A DNA stretch of 64,000 nucleotides from a bacterium. Its GTDB lineage: Bacteria; CAIWAD01. Below are positions 8,720-16,841 of this stretch, piece after piece. The notes beneath the pieces were generated by a model. That model was given only the letters and a program-made list of their open reading frames with translations. It had not been told where the DNA came from and searched no databases. Numbering within the stretch: position 1 is the first letter of the stretch; each line of letters begins with the position of its first letter. The DNA is taken from NCBI GenBank assembly GCA_030685015.1, contig JAUXWS010000028.1, forward strand, positions 24,629 through 88,628, given 5' to 3'. The position numbers and the translations under genes are program-made.

Positions 8720-10501
8720 ATGCGCGAGCACCGCATCGAGGGGATCGGCGTCAGCCCCGGCATCGTCATCGGCGAGGCCCGCCTGCACGCCCGCCGGCGC
8801 ATGATGGTCCGGCCGCGGCCCCTGGCCGAGAACCAGGTCGAGGCGGAGCTGCGCTCCTTTGAGAAGGCCATCGAGAAGTCGCGGAAGAGCATCCAGAAGG
8901 TTTCCAAGCAAGTGCGCCACCGCCTGGGCGCCGACTCCGCCAACATCTTCGAGGCCCACCTGCTCATCCTCGAGGATCCCATGCTCACGGGGCGGGCCCG
9001 CGAGTTGATCACCCAGGAGCGCGTCAACGCGGACTTCGCCCTCCTCACCGCCATGAGCGAGATCCAGACCGCCTTCCGCGACGTCAAGGACGAGTTCTTC
9101 CGCCAGCGTCTGAGCGACCTTGAGGACGTGGGACGGCGCCTGATCGAGACGATCCAGAACGCCCGCGTCGGCCGCCGCGCGGAGCCGCTGGGACCGCACA
9201 TCCTGGTGGCCGACGACCTCAGCCCCTCGGAAGCGGCCTGCCTGGACACCAAACGCGTGATCGGCCTCATCACGGAGAAGGGCAGCCAGACCAGCCACAC
9301 GGCCATCCTCTGCCGCAGCGTGGGCGTGCCCGCCATCGTGGGGGTGAGCGGCGCCCTGGAGCAGGTGAAAGACGGCGACGTCTGCATCCTGGACGGCCAT
9401 GCCGGCCATGTCCTGGTGGAGCCCGGGCAGGCCGCCATGCTGGACTATTCCGTGCGCCGCCGCACTTTCGCCACCTTCCAGCGCGACCTGGACCAGCTGC
9501 GCGGGGAGCGGGCCCGCACCCTCGACGGCCATGAGATCGAGCTGTCGGCCAACATCGAGCTGCCCACCGAGCTGGGCGGGCTGGCCGCGGTGGGCGGGGA
9601 CGGGATCGGCCTGTTCCGCAGCGAGTACCTCTTCCTGGCGGCGGAGACCATGCCCGGCGAGGAGACCCAGTTCCGCGAGTACCGCAAGGCGGCCCGCGCC
9701 GTCCACCCCCAGCGCGTCATCATCCGCACCTTCGATCTGGGCGGCGACAAGCAGCCGGGCGGCATGCAGTTCCCCCGCGAGGCCAACCCCTTCCTGGGGT
9801 GGCGGGCCATCCGCGTCAGCCTGGACCGCCCGCGCATGTTCCGCACCCAGCTGCGGGCCATCCTGCGGGCCTCGGTGGAGGGGAACGTCCAACTCATGTT
9901 CCCCATGATCAGCGGCCGGGAGGAGCTGCGCCGGGCCCTGGCCGTCCTGGCGCAGGTGAAGGCGGAGCTGGACGCCGAGGGCCTGCCCTGGAACCGCGAG
10001 ATGAAGACGGGAATCATGATCGAGGTGCCATCCGCCGTGCTGGTGGCGGATCAGCTGGCCTCGCTCGTCGACTTCTTTTCCATTGGAACCAACGACCTCA
10101 CCCAGTATACTCTGGCGGTCGACCGCAACAACCACAACGTGGCCCACCTCTACCGCAGCATGCACCCGGCCGTCCTGCGCGGCATCCGCATGACCGTGGA
10201 AGCGGCCCGGCGGGCGGGAATCTGGGTGGGCTGCTGCGGCGAGCTGGCCGGGGATCCGGCCGCGCTCATGCTGCTGTTGGGACTGGGGCTGGACGAGTTG
10301 TCGGTCAGCCCGGTCATCCTGCCGGAGATCAAGCTGCTGGTCCGCTCCCTTCGCCTGGAGGACTGCCGGACCTTCACCGACCGCGTGATGGGCCTGGGCG
10401 ACGCCGACGAGATCCAGGCCGCCTGCGACGAGGCCTTGCGCGCCCAATTTGGAGACTTGCCGCTCTGGCGGCCCGCCGCGCCCAAGGGCGACAATCGCTG
10501 A
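8720..10501 (+). CDS. ptsI: Phosphoenolpyruvate-protein phosphotransferase (PTS enzyme I)
   Basis: 593 residues, slightly longer than E. coli enzyme I. It begins with the family signature EGIGVSPGIVIGEA. The phosphohistidine is H193 in GSQTSHTAILCRS, the PEP-binding part has GIGLFRSEYLF, FSIGTNDLTQYTLAVDRNN, and the C-terminal active-site cysteines lie in GCCGELAGDP near residue 503. The enzyme autophosphorylates from PEP and passes the phosphate to HPr in the cytoplasm. All catalytic residues look intact. It follows HPr after a structured spacer, and the next gene begins 2 bp after its stop. Confidence 0.95.
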   Translation: MREHRIEGIGVSPGIVIGEARLHARRRMMVRPRPLAENQVEAELRSFEKAIEKSRKSIQKVSKQVRHRLGADSANIFEAHLLILEDPMLTGRARELITQERVNADFALLTAMSEIQTAFRDVKDEFFRQRLSDLEDVGRRLIETIQNARVGRRAEPLGPHILVADDLSPSEAACLDTKRVIGLITEKGSQTSHTAILCRSVGVPAIVGVSGALEQVKDGDVCILDGHAGHVLVEPGQAAMLDYSVRRRTFATFQRDLDQLRGERARTLDGHEIELSANIELPTELGGLAAVGGDGIGLFRSEYLFLAAETMPGEETQFREYRKAARAVHPQRVIIRTFDLGGDKQPGGMQFPREANPFLGWRAIRVSLDRPRMFRTQLRAILRASVEGNVQLMFPMISGREELRRALAVLAQVKAELDAEGLPWNREMKTGIMIEVPSAVLVADQLASLVDFFSIGTNDLTQYTLAVDRNNHNVAHLYRSMHPAVLRGIRMTVEAARRAGIWVGCCGELAGDPAALMLLLGLGLDELSVSPVILPEIKLLVRSLRLEDCRTFTDRVMGLGDADEIQAACDEALRAQFGDLPLWRPAAPKGDNR

Positions 10502-10503
10502 TC

Positions 10504-13455
10504 ATGCCGCACCTGCTCATCCTCCTCCTTGTCGGGTTGCTGACTGCCATCGGGCTGCACGCCCAGGAAGCCTGCCAGGCCCCCATCATCCTGCAGGCCA
10601 CCACCAACCAGAACCAGGCCCTGCTTCGCTGGAAGCCGGCCTGGGACCAGACGGCCTGGCGCGTGCAAAGCGCCACGCAGGCCGACTTCACCGATTCCAC
10701 GAACCTGGGCACCGCCCTGGCCCCCGCCTGGAACTGGCAGTTGCTGGCCGGCGAGCCGAGCCGCTTCTTCCGGGTGCAGGCGGTGGACGGCCCGCCCTTG
10801 CCCGTGGAGACGCCCATCGAGACCTTCGAGTGGATGCCACCCCTTCACTCCTGGCCGGGTGAGGATCTGGCCCCCGAGGACTGGGAACAGGATTTCCAGC
10901 AAGCGGCGGAAGGGCAGGCCAGCCTGCGCCTCTTCGGCAACACGGTCAAGGCGCAGTGGCTGGGCGGACCGCGGCTGGACTTCGGCGAGACCTGGAGCGT
11001 GGCGACGCGCGTCTCCGGCGTGGCCGACCGGCAGATGATCGGCTTCGCCGACAGCGTCAACGTGATGTGGTACGTGCTGTGGGGACAGCGCGGCGGCTAC
11101 GGCGACACCCCCGGCCAGTCCGGGCAGATCGAGGTGAGCTGCTACCAGGGCTGGTTCCCGCAGGACCAGTGGGTGGAGGCCCTGCTGCCGCTGGGCCAGG
11201 ACTGGCAGGGCAAGTTCGGCTACCTGCCGCGCCTTTGCCGCGTGCTGTGGGCCAACGAGAGCGACACGGCCGCCGGCCAGGTCTGGTTCGACAATCTGCG
11301 CCGCGTGGACCCCGCCGCCGCCGCGCCCGTGTCCGCCCCGCTGGCCGATGTGCTGGGCCAGACCGGGGACTCGCTGCAGGTGCGGTTGAGGAATGCCCAG
11401 GCGCTGGAGGGGCAAAGCCAGACCTGGAGCCTGGGGGACGGCCGCCGCCTCGCCGGCGACGACCTGACGGTCAACCTGCTGGCCGCCCGCGACCATCGCA
11501 TCTCCCTGCTGGTGGAATCCGCCGATGGGCGCTGGGACGCCGCCTCGGCGGTGGTGGAGGGGGGCGGGTCGCCGCGGCGGGTGACGCTGGCCTTCGGTGG
11601 CGACGTGATGACGGCCCGCGCCTACGAGGCGGCGGGAGGCATCATTCCCACCCAGGGCGTGGACGCCATCTTCGACTCCATCCGCGCCGAGCTGCAGGCC
11701 GTGGACCTTGCCCTGGTCAATCTGGAATGCCCCTATACCACGGCCACAACCCGCCATCCCACCAAGAGCATCGCCTTCAAGAGCCAGCCCCAGAACCTGA
11801 TCGGCGTGATCAACGCCGGGGTGGACCAGGTCAGCCTGGCCAACAACCATGTCTTCGACTACATGGAGGGCGGCATGCTGGAGACGATGGCCCTCCTTGA
11901 CGGCCATGGCCTGCCCTGGACCGGATCCGGCCTGAACTCCATCCGCGCCCGGCGGCCTTCCTTGCTCTCCGCCGACGGACTGGGCATCGGCGTGGCCGCC
12001 TTCTGCGACCGCACGGGCAACTACAACAACGCCCAGCCCTACCTGGACGCCGGCCTCTCGCGACCCGGCTTCTCCCTGTGGAGCCGCGGCGACATGCAGG
12101 CCGTGCTGCCCGCCCTGACCGACGCCTTCGATCTCGTCGTCCTCCAGGTCCATTCCGGCAACGAGTACTCGACCCAACCCAGCGGCAGCATGACGCAGGT
12201 GCTGGAAGCCACGGGTGAGGACCGCCCGGCGCTGCCTCCCGTGGACGGGGCCGCCCTCCAGGCCGAGGAGGGCCTGCCCCACAATCCCGAGGAGCGCGGC
12301 CTCTTCGCCCGCGAACTTCTGCCCGACCAGACGGAGCGCGCCCTGCGCCGCGAGGCGGTGGATCTGGGGGCCCGCCTCGTCATCACCCACCATCCCCACA
12401 TCGTGCAGGGCTTCGAGGTCTATCACGACGGATTGATCGCCCACAGCCTGGGCAACCTCGTGATGGACCTGAGCTACCAGGAGACGATGCCCAGCGTGCT
12501 GCTGGGAGTGGCGGACGACGGCCAGGCCCTGCAATCGGCCTGGGTGACGCCCGTCTTCATCGAGAACTACAAGCCGCGCGTCTGCCGCGGCGAGACGGCC
12601 ACGCTCCTGCTGGACCACGTGGCCCGCATCTCGCGGCCCTTCCATACCTGGGTGCTGGAACAGCCTGGCGCGGGCAAGGCCTGGATCGCCCTCGACACCC
12701 TGGCCCTGCAGTTCACGACCGCCACCGGCGAGGAGACGCTGCCCCTGGAACTGCGCTCCGGCTGGTACACCAGTCCGCCCCTGCGCCTCTCCGGCGAGGG
12801 CGAGCTGGCCCAGCTGCGCCTGCTCAGCGCGGCCACGGGCGCCCAGATCCGTCTGGGGCGCGACCAGTGCTGGTGGGGCAACATGGAGGACGAGGGCGCC
12901 GGGCTGTGGGACATCAATTCGGCGCAGGAGGGCTTCGTCACGGACATGGCGCGGCGCGGGGCCCGCTCCCTGCGCATCACCGAGAGCGGCGGGGCCAGCA
13001 ACTACGTCTACTACACGGTGCGCGCCCCGCTGGATCTGGTCGCCTCGTGGAGCCTGCTCGGCTGGCTGCGCACGCAGAACGCCTCCAGCGCCGACCTGCA
13101 GATCCGCTACTACAACACGCGCAGCTCCAACCTGTTGAGCTCGGCCACCCTGCCCACCGTCAGCGGCACGGCGGAGTGGACCCGCGTCTGGCAGGATCTC
13201 AGCCCGCCCACGGGGGCGAACTTCTACCAGTTGCGGCTGGGCCTGACGGCGTCCGCCGCGGCCTCCACCGCCTGGTTCGACGATGTCTCGCTGGTGGAGT
13301 GGGATGCCTGGCAGGGGATGGCCAGCCAGGTGAACTTGCCCCTGCGTGTGCCCAACGATCTGCAGTGGGTCCAGTTGCGGGTGCCCGCCGCCGCCGCCTC
13401 GTTGCTGTTGGAGTGGACGCGCCAGACCTGCGGCAATCCGCCGGCCGGACTGTGA
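10504..13455 (+). CDS. Secreted CapA-family (metallophosphoesterase-like) protein with extra carbohydrate-binding-like domains
   Basis: 983 residues. The ATG at 10504 follows ptsI by 2 bp and encodes a signal peptide (LLILLLVGLLTAIGLHAQ). An N-terminal fibronectin/carbohydrate-binding-like part precedes a CapA core from about residue 360: LAFGGDVMTAR, LVNLECP, SLANNHVFDY (near 445), LQVHSGNEY (near 545), VITHHPHIVQGFE and HSLGNLVMD. CapA/PgsA proteins take part in polyglutamate capsule export and have a calcineurin-like metal site. A C-terminal jelly-roll-like domain (WWGNMEDE... WFDDVSLVEWD) resembles carbohydrate-binding modules. It is much longer than typical CapA (about 400 residues), so it is likely an exported surface enzyme; the substrate is unknown. 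Any link with the PTS genes is only positional. Confidence 0.8.
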   Translation: MPHLLILLLVGLLTAIGLHAQEACQAPIILQATTNQNQALLRWKPAWDQTAWRVQSATQADFTDSTNLGTALAPAWNWQLLAGEPSRFFRVQAVDGPPLPVETPIETFEWMPPLHSWPGEDLAPEDWEQDFQQAAEGQASLRLFGNTVKAQWLGGPRLDFGETWSVATRVSGVADRQMIGFADSVNVMWYVLWGQRGGYGDTPGQSGQIEVSCYQGWFPQDQWVEALLPLGQDWQGKFGYLPRLCRVLWANESDTAAGQVWFDNLRRVDPAAAAPVSAPLADVLGQTGDSLQVRLRNAQALEGQSQTWSLGDGRRLAGDDLTVNLLAARDHRISLLVESADGRWDAASAVVEGGGSPRRVTLAFGGDVMTARAYEAAGGIIPTQGVDAIFDSIRAELQAVDLALVNLECPYTTATTRHPTKSIAFKSQPQNLIGVINAGVDQVSLANNHVFDYMEGGMLETMALLDGHGLPWTGSGLNSIRARRPSLLSADGLGIGVAAFCDRTGNYNNAQPYLDAGLSRPGFSLWSRGDMQAVLPALTDAFDLVVLQVHSGNEYSTQPSGSMTQVLEATGEDRPALPPVDGAALQAEEGLPHNPEERGLFARELLPDQTERALRREAVDLGARLVITHHPHIVQGFEVYHDGLIAHSLGNLVMDLSYQETMPSVLLGVADDGQALQSAWVTPVFIENYKPRVCRGETATLLLDHVARISRPFHTWVLEQPGAGKAWIALDTLALQFTTATGEETLPLELRSGWYTSPPLRLSGEGELAQLRLLSAATGAQIRLGRDQCWWGNMEDEGAGLWDINSAQEGFVTDMARRGARSLRITESGGASNYVYYTVRAPLDLVASWSLLGWLRTQNASSADLQIRYYNTRSSNLLSSATLPTVSGTAEWTRVWQDLSPPTGANFYQLRLGLTASAAASTAWFDDVSLVEWDAWQGMASQVNLPLRVPNDLQWVQLRVPAAAASLLLEWTRQTCGNPPAGL

Positions 13456-13456
13456 C

Positions 13457-13495
13457 CCCTTCCCCCTCCCAGGGGGAAGGCCGGGATGGGGGTTC
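13457..13495 (+). repeat. REP-like palindromic repeat, copy 1
   Basis: GC-rich inverted repeat: CCTTCCCCCT facing AGGGGGAAGG, followed by CCGGGATGGGGGTTC. It starts right after the CapA-like stop. Two further copies are at 13513-13552 (same orientation) and 15744-15783 (opposite orientation). Intergenic location and repeated copies fit a REP-type element; it may also help end transcription. Confidence 0.7.
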
Positions 13496-13512
13496 ATGCT
13501 GACCGGCGCAGT

Positions 13513-13552
13513 CCCCTTCCCCCTGCCAGGGGGAAGGCCGGGAAGGGGGTCC
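13513..13552 (+). repeat. REP-like palindromic repeat, copy 2
   Basis: Second copy in direct orientation, CCTTCCCCCTGCC facing AGGGGGAAGG and then CCGGGAAGGGGG. It is separated from copy 1 by 17 nt, between the CapA-like gene and the convergent DinB-like gene. Confidence 0.7.
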
Positions 13553-13569
13553 TTCCCTGCACAGAGCCG

Positions 13570-14046
13570 TCAGACCACGCCCTTGAGCCCCAGCAGACGG
13601 CGGATCGCCCCCAGCTGGCCCACGTGATACAGGGCGTGGACGAGCACGAACATGGCGGACTGGGCCTGGTTGGCGATGCCCAGCCGGTTCTCCCCCACGG
13701 GAGCCTGCCATTCCTCCTGGCCGCGGCCCATCCACAGGGCGCGCAGGGCGGCCAAGCCCTCCTCATGGCGCAGGAGCAGGGTGTCGGGGTCGGGCCAGTC
13801 CTCGGGCCGCTCTTCGACAGGGGCGCCGTAGTCCAGGGCCTTGTCCAGTTCCGTCCCAAAGACGATCTCCCGGCCCGTCTCCTGGTTCAGGCTGAGCGCC
13901 AGGTGGGCCAGGATCCAGTGTCCGCTGTGCAATTCCCCGCCCGGACGCGCCTTCCAGTGCGCCTCGTTGAAGTCCCGCGTGTACATCTTCAGCAGCATGT
14001 CCAGCTTGTCCAGGCCGAACAGCAGGGTGGTGGCAGGTTCACTCAT
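13570..14046 (-). CDS. DinB-like four-helix-bundle protein
   Basis: 158 residues. The pattern HSGHWILAHLALSLNQE in the first half and HALYHVGQLGAIRRLLG near the C-terminus provides the histidines that form the metal site of DinB/YfiT-superfamily helical bundles. Members include thiol transferases and damage-inducible proteins of unknown activity. The start ATG has AGGAGG upstream on the reverse strand. It is a single-gene unit convergent with the CapA-like gene and divergent from the NYN-cold-shock gene. Family call is good; substrate unknown. Confidence 0.8.
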   Translation of the reverse strand: MSEPATTLLFGLDKLDMLLKMYTRDFNEAHWKARPGGELHSGHWILAHLALSLNQETGREIVFGTELDKALDYGAPVEERPEDWPDPDTLLLRHEEGLAALRALWMGRGQEEWQAPVGENRLGIANQAQSAMFVLVHALYHVGQLGAIRRLLGLKGVV

Positions 14047-14192
14047 GAGGCTCCTCCTGGTGATGGCCGGGACAACTTAGTACCTTCGCCCACCGTCATG
14101 GCATCGGTGTCAGGTATCGATACGACCACCCGATCACGCGACTACATGGCCCCCCGGGGCATTCGACATCACGGCATGGTAAGGAGGATCTT

Positions 14193-15218
14193 ATGGCGCG
14201 CGTCATGCTTTTTGTGGATGGAACCTGGCTCTACCAGAACATGTCCCGGCTGCTCAACTACACCGAGGACCGCAACTACCAGGTCGATTTCCTCAAGCTG
14301 CCCCACGTCATCATCTCGGAGCTGAGGGAGCAGACCCCCGGCGTCTCCTACGAGTTCGTGCGCGGCTTCGTGTTCGGCGCCTACCCCGTCAAGGTGGACC
14401 CGCTGGACGAGACCCTGTCCCTGCGCCAGCGGGATTTCTACCTGCGCCTGCGGGAGGAGTCCTACTATCACGTGGAGACCTACCCGGTCAACTTCAAGGG
14501 AAGGCGCATCCGCCGCAGCGACCGTGATCCGGGCGATCCCTTCCATCCGCGGGAGTCCCAGGGCGCCATCAGCCTGGCCGCCTCGGCCCTGCACCACTGC
14601 TACATGGACGCCTGCGACGTCTTCATCTTCCTCATCGGGGACCGTGATTACAAGCCGGCCATCCGCGCCATCCGCCGCATGGGCCGCCGCACCGCCATCG
14701 TCAGCATCCAGAACGCCTGCACGCCGGAGTTCGCCACCCCGGAGGACCGCACCCAGGTCGCCGATTTCGACACGATCTGGATGGACGAGATGGTGGCCGC
14801 CATCCAACTGGTCCGCCAGCCCCACATGCTGGAGTGCCAGGGTCCGGACCACGCCGGCGATCGCATGACCTGGACCACCTACTATCCGCGTCCAGGCCAG
14901 CGCTTCTTCTGCGACGACTGCCGCTCCCGCTTCGAGGAACAGCGCGAAGCCCAGGCCTCCAGTTACGTGGACGAGCGGGATCGCGCCGTGGAGGCGGGGG
15001 AACTGACCTTCGGCCACGTGAAAACGCTGAAGCTGGACAAAGGCTTTGGCTTTGTCACCTCCGACGCCGGCTACGACTACTTTTTCCACTTCTCGGATCT
15101 CGGACAGGGGGTGGACTTCAGCGATGAGCTGCTCGGCCAGGCCGTGAGTTTCTACATCGTGCGCGATCCCACCGATGAGAAGGCGGGCGCAGCCACCGAG
15201 GTGCGCGTCGTCTCCTGA
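14193..15218 (+). CDS. NYN-domain (PIN-like) protein fused to a C-terminal cold-shock domain
   Basis: 341 residues; ATG preceded by AAGGAGG. Residues 1-190 are an NYN/LabA-type PIN-like nuclease domain: acidic D9 in MLFVDGTW, D139 in MDACDVF, and LIGDRDYKPAIRAIRRMG. A middle part has CDDC with nearby Cys/His that might bind zinc. The last ~75 residues are a cold-shock RNA-binding fold (GHVKTLKLDKGFGFVTSD, then YFFHFSDL). NYN proteins are metal-dependent RNases, and the cold-shock domain would supply single-stranded RNA binding. A role in RNA decay or stress control is inferred. It is monocistronic, followed by the non-coding element at 15277-15716. Confidence 0.87.
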   Translation: MARVMLFVDGTWLYQNMSRLLNYTEDRNYQVDFLKLPHVIISELREQTPGVSYEFVRGFVFGAYPVKVDPLDETLSLRQRDFYLRLREESYYHVETYPVNFKGRRIRRSDRDPGDPFHPRESQGAISLAASALHHCYMDACDVFIFLIGDRDYKPAIRAIRRMGRRTAIVSIQNACTPEFATPEDRTQVADFDTIWMDEMVAAIQLVRQPHMLECQGPDHAGDRMTWTTYYPRPGQRFFCDDCRSRFEEQREAQASSYVDERDRAVEAGELTFGHVKTLKLDKGFGFVTSDAGYDYFFHFSDLGQGVDFSDELLGQAVSFYIVRDPTDEKAGAATEVRVVS

Positions 15219-15276
15219 GCCGACTTGTGTTCTCCATCCACCCACCATGCCAGCACTGCTGGCGCAGGGCTTTTCC

Positions 15277-15716
15277 GCGCTGACGCGCGGTGGTTCCCAC
15301 TTTCTTTTCGCCAAAAGAAAGTGGGGCAAAGAAAAGGCTCGCAGACCCTGACCGGCGGTGTGTGTGACACGCGCGGGGTCGCGCGTGTCAGGACTTCTTG
15401 GTCACCATCTCTTCGGCCTCTGCGCGCGCATACGCTCAGACGCCGCGCTGCGCGCGACGTCCCGGCGTGGCGCGCGCAACGAGGCCGAAAACAAGGCACA
15501 AGACAACGCAGCGTCGCTTCGTCCAGGACGGTTGGGTTGCTTTATGGAGAAGCCGAAGGCTGAACCAACTGCCATGGTGTCCGCATCAGGTGATAGGGCC
15601 CTCTGTCCGACGGCGGCCGTGAGGCCGCCCAGTTAGGGCCCTGAGTGCCTTGGAGAGGGCTTTCTTTGGGCACCTTTCTTTCGCCCGTGAAAGAAAGGTG
15701 CAAGAGCGCGGCGCTG
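15277..15716. mobile_element. Putative MITE-like or structured-RNA element bounded by inverted hairpins
   Basis: The left end has a 13-bp hairpin CCCACTTTCTTTT-CGCC-AAAAGAAAGTGGG (15296-15325) followed by GGCAAAGAAAAGGC. The right end mirrors it: GGGCTTTCTTTGGGC, then a 13-bp hairpin with CACCTTTCTTTC arms (15670-15701), so the ends are imperfect inverted copies of each other. Inside are perfect stems at 15365-15390 (TGACACGCGC arms), a long stem 15414-15487 with a nested stem, and GGCGGCC-GTGA-GGCCGCC. There is no coding potential. The exact borders are estimated. Confidence 0.55.
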
Positions 15717-15743
15717 GCGACGCATCAGAAGTGCCCGGGCGGT

Positions 15744-15783
15744 GAACCCCCATCCCGGCCTTCCCCCTGGCAGGGGGAAGGAG
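15744..15783 (-). repeat. REP-like palindromic repeat, copy 3 (inverted)
   Basis: Reverse-complement copy of the elements at 13457 and 13513: AACCCCCATCCCGG, then CCTTCCCCCTGG facing CAGGGGGAAGG. Confidence 0.7.
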
Positions 15784-15981
15784 CCCGAAGAGCAGTGGTG
15801 AAGCCCCATTCCGGCCATTTCACTGAGAGGGTGCAAGAGCCTGTCCTGGCAGCGGGAAGGAGTCCATTCCGGCAATGGGGGAGAGGGCGTCGTCTGCGTC
15901 GCTTGACGGGAATCGACACTTGTTTGACACTCGCCGGACCCTCGCGCCCAACCTTGTCTCCGTCATGACAAGGAGGGACTG

Positions 15982-16830
15982 ATGCGCTGGCATTTGCTCT
16001 TGGTGTTGGCGGGCGCCGGCCTGTTGGCCGGCTGTTCGGATTCGGACGACACAGGGAACGGCTCCAGCCTGGCCACCTTGCGTGGGACGGTCACGCTGCA
16101 CGGCAACTGGCCGACGGAGGGCAACATCCAGGTCTCCCTCTTCTCGACCTGGCACAGCAATCTGCCCGTCAACATCGCCCCCCAGGGGCCGCCCGACTTC
16201 CACACCGCGGCGCTAGGCAGTCCCAACCCGGCCGCCACCGTGCATCAGGTCGCGTTCGAGATCCCCGACATCAATCCGGGCTCCTACCCCAGTCTGGTGG
16301 TGGGCTGGCGCAACGGCGGACAAATGGGCCTGGATGAGCCGGTGCTCGGGCTCTATGGCGGCGACTTCGCGGTGGGCGACTCCCTCCCCGAGGTGGTCGT
16401 CCTCACGGCCGGCCAGGAGCTGGAGCTGGACTTTGTCGGATACCTGGACCGCATCCCGGCTCCCGTGATCCTGCAGCCGGGCCAGATCGAAGGCGCCGTG
16501 CAATTCACCGACGCCTGGCCCACGGCCTTTAACAGCGTCTTCGTCATCCTCATGGCCAGCGCCAATCCCGGGGTGCCCTCCATGCCCCTGGCCATGGAGA
16601 TGATCAGCGCCTCTGATCCGGGCTTCCTGCTCACCGTCCAGTTCGCCGGCACCCTCAACGCACATCTGGCCGTCTATGGCTATCCCTACGGCTCCGACCC
16701 TGCCTCCGCCTTCTTCGGTGGCCACGGCTGGGACTGGAGCGCCGCCACGCCGGCGCTCACGCCCATTGTGCTGGAGGAGGACCAGAGCGGCGTGGGCAAC
16801 CTGATTCTCACCTGTCGCAGCGGGGAGTGA
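15982..16830 (+). CDS. Predicted lipoprotein of unknown function
   Basis: 282 residues. ATG preceded by AAGGAGGGACTG. The signal peptide ends in the lipobox LLAGC (Cys19), followed by an acidic SDSDD linker that often favours outer-membrane sorting. The mature part is predicted mainly beta (repeated VTLHGNWPTEGNIQVSLF and IEGAVQFTDAWP blocks suggest two similar domains). I recognise no family. The stop lies just before the start of the TonB receptor gene, so the two are very likely co-transcribed; a surface lipoprotein assisting that receptor is a reasonable but unproven guess. Confidence 0.75.
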   Translation: MRWHLLLVLAGAGLLAGCSDSDDTGNGSSLATLRGTVTLHGNWPTEGNIQVSLFSTWHSNLPVNIAPQGPPDFHTAALGSPNPAATVHQVAFEIPDINPGSYPSLVVGWRNGGQMGLDEPVLGLYGGDFAVGDSLPEVVVLTAGQELELDFVGYLDRIPAPVILQPGQIEGAVQFTDAWPTAFNSVFVILMASANPGVPSMPLAMEMISASDPGFLLTVQFAGTLNAHLAVYGYPYGSDPASAFFGGHGWDWSAATPALTPIVLEEDQSGVGNLILTCRSGE

Positions 16831-16841
16831 GAGCGTCGGGC

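Larger units (their letters stand above)
15219..15981. other. 763-bp gene-free stretch
   Basis: No convincing gene. It holds the hairpin-bounded element at 15277-15716 and a REP-like copy at 15744-15783. After that a degenerate GC-rich sequence (15784-15900) repeats fragments such as CCATTCCGGCCATT and GGAAGGAGTCCATTCCGG. The last 15 bases contain AAGGAGG, the ribosome site of the following lipoprotein. Short open frames here have low-complexity Arg/Ala-rich products and are not credible. Confidence 0.7.

Noticed and set aside
13457..13552. Two repeats close together that could suggest a CRISPR array
   Set aside because: Only two units, palindromic across the whole unit, with a 17-nt spacer, and a third inverted copy 2 kb away. 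They fit REP elements.
15225..15563. Possible small gene in the hairpin-bounded element
   Set aside because: Arg/Ala-rich translation, no ribosome site, and the sequence is dominated by inverted repeats.
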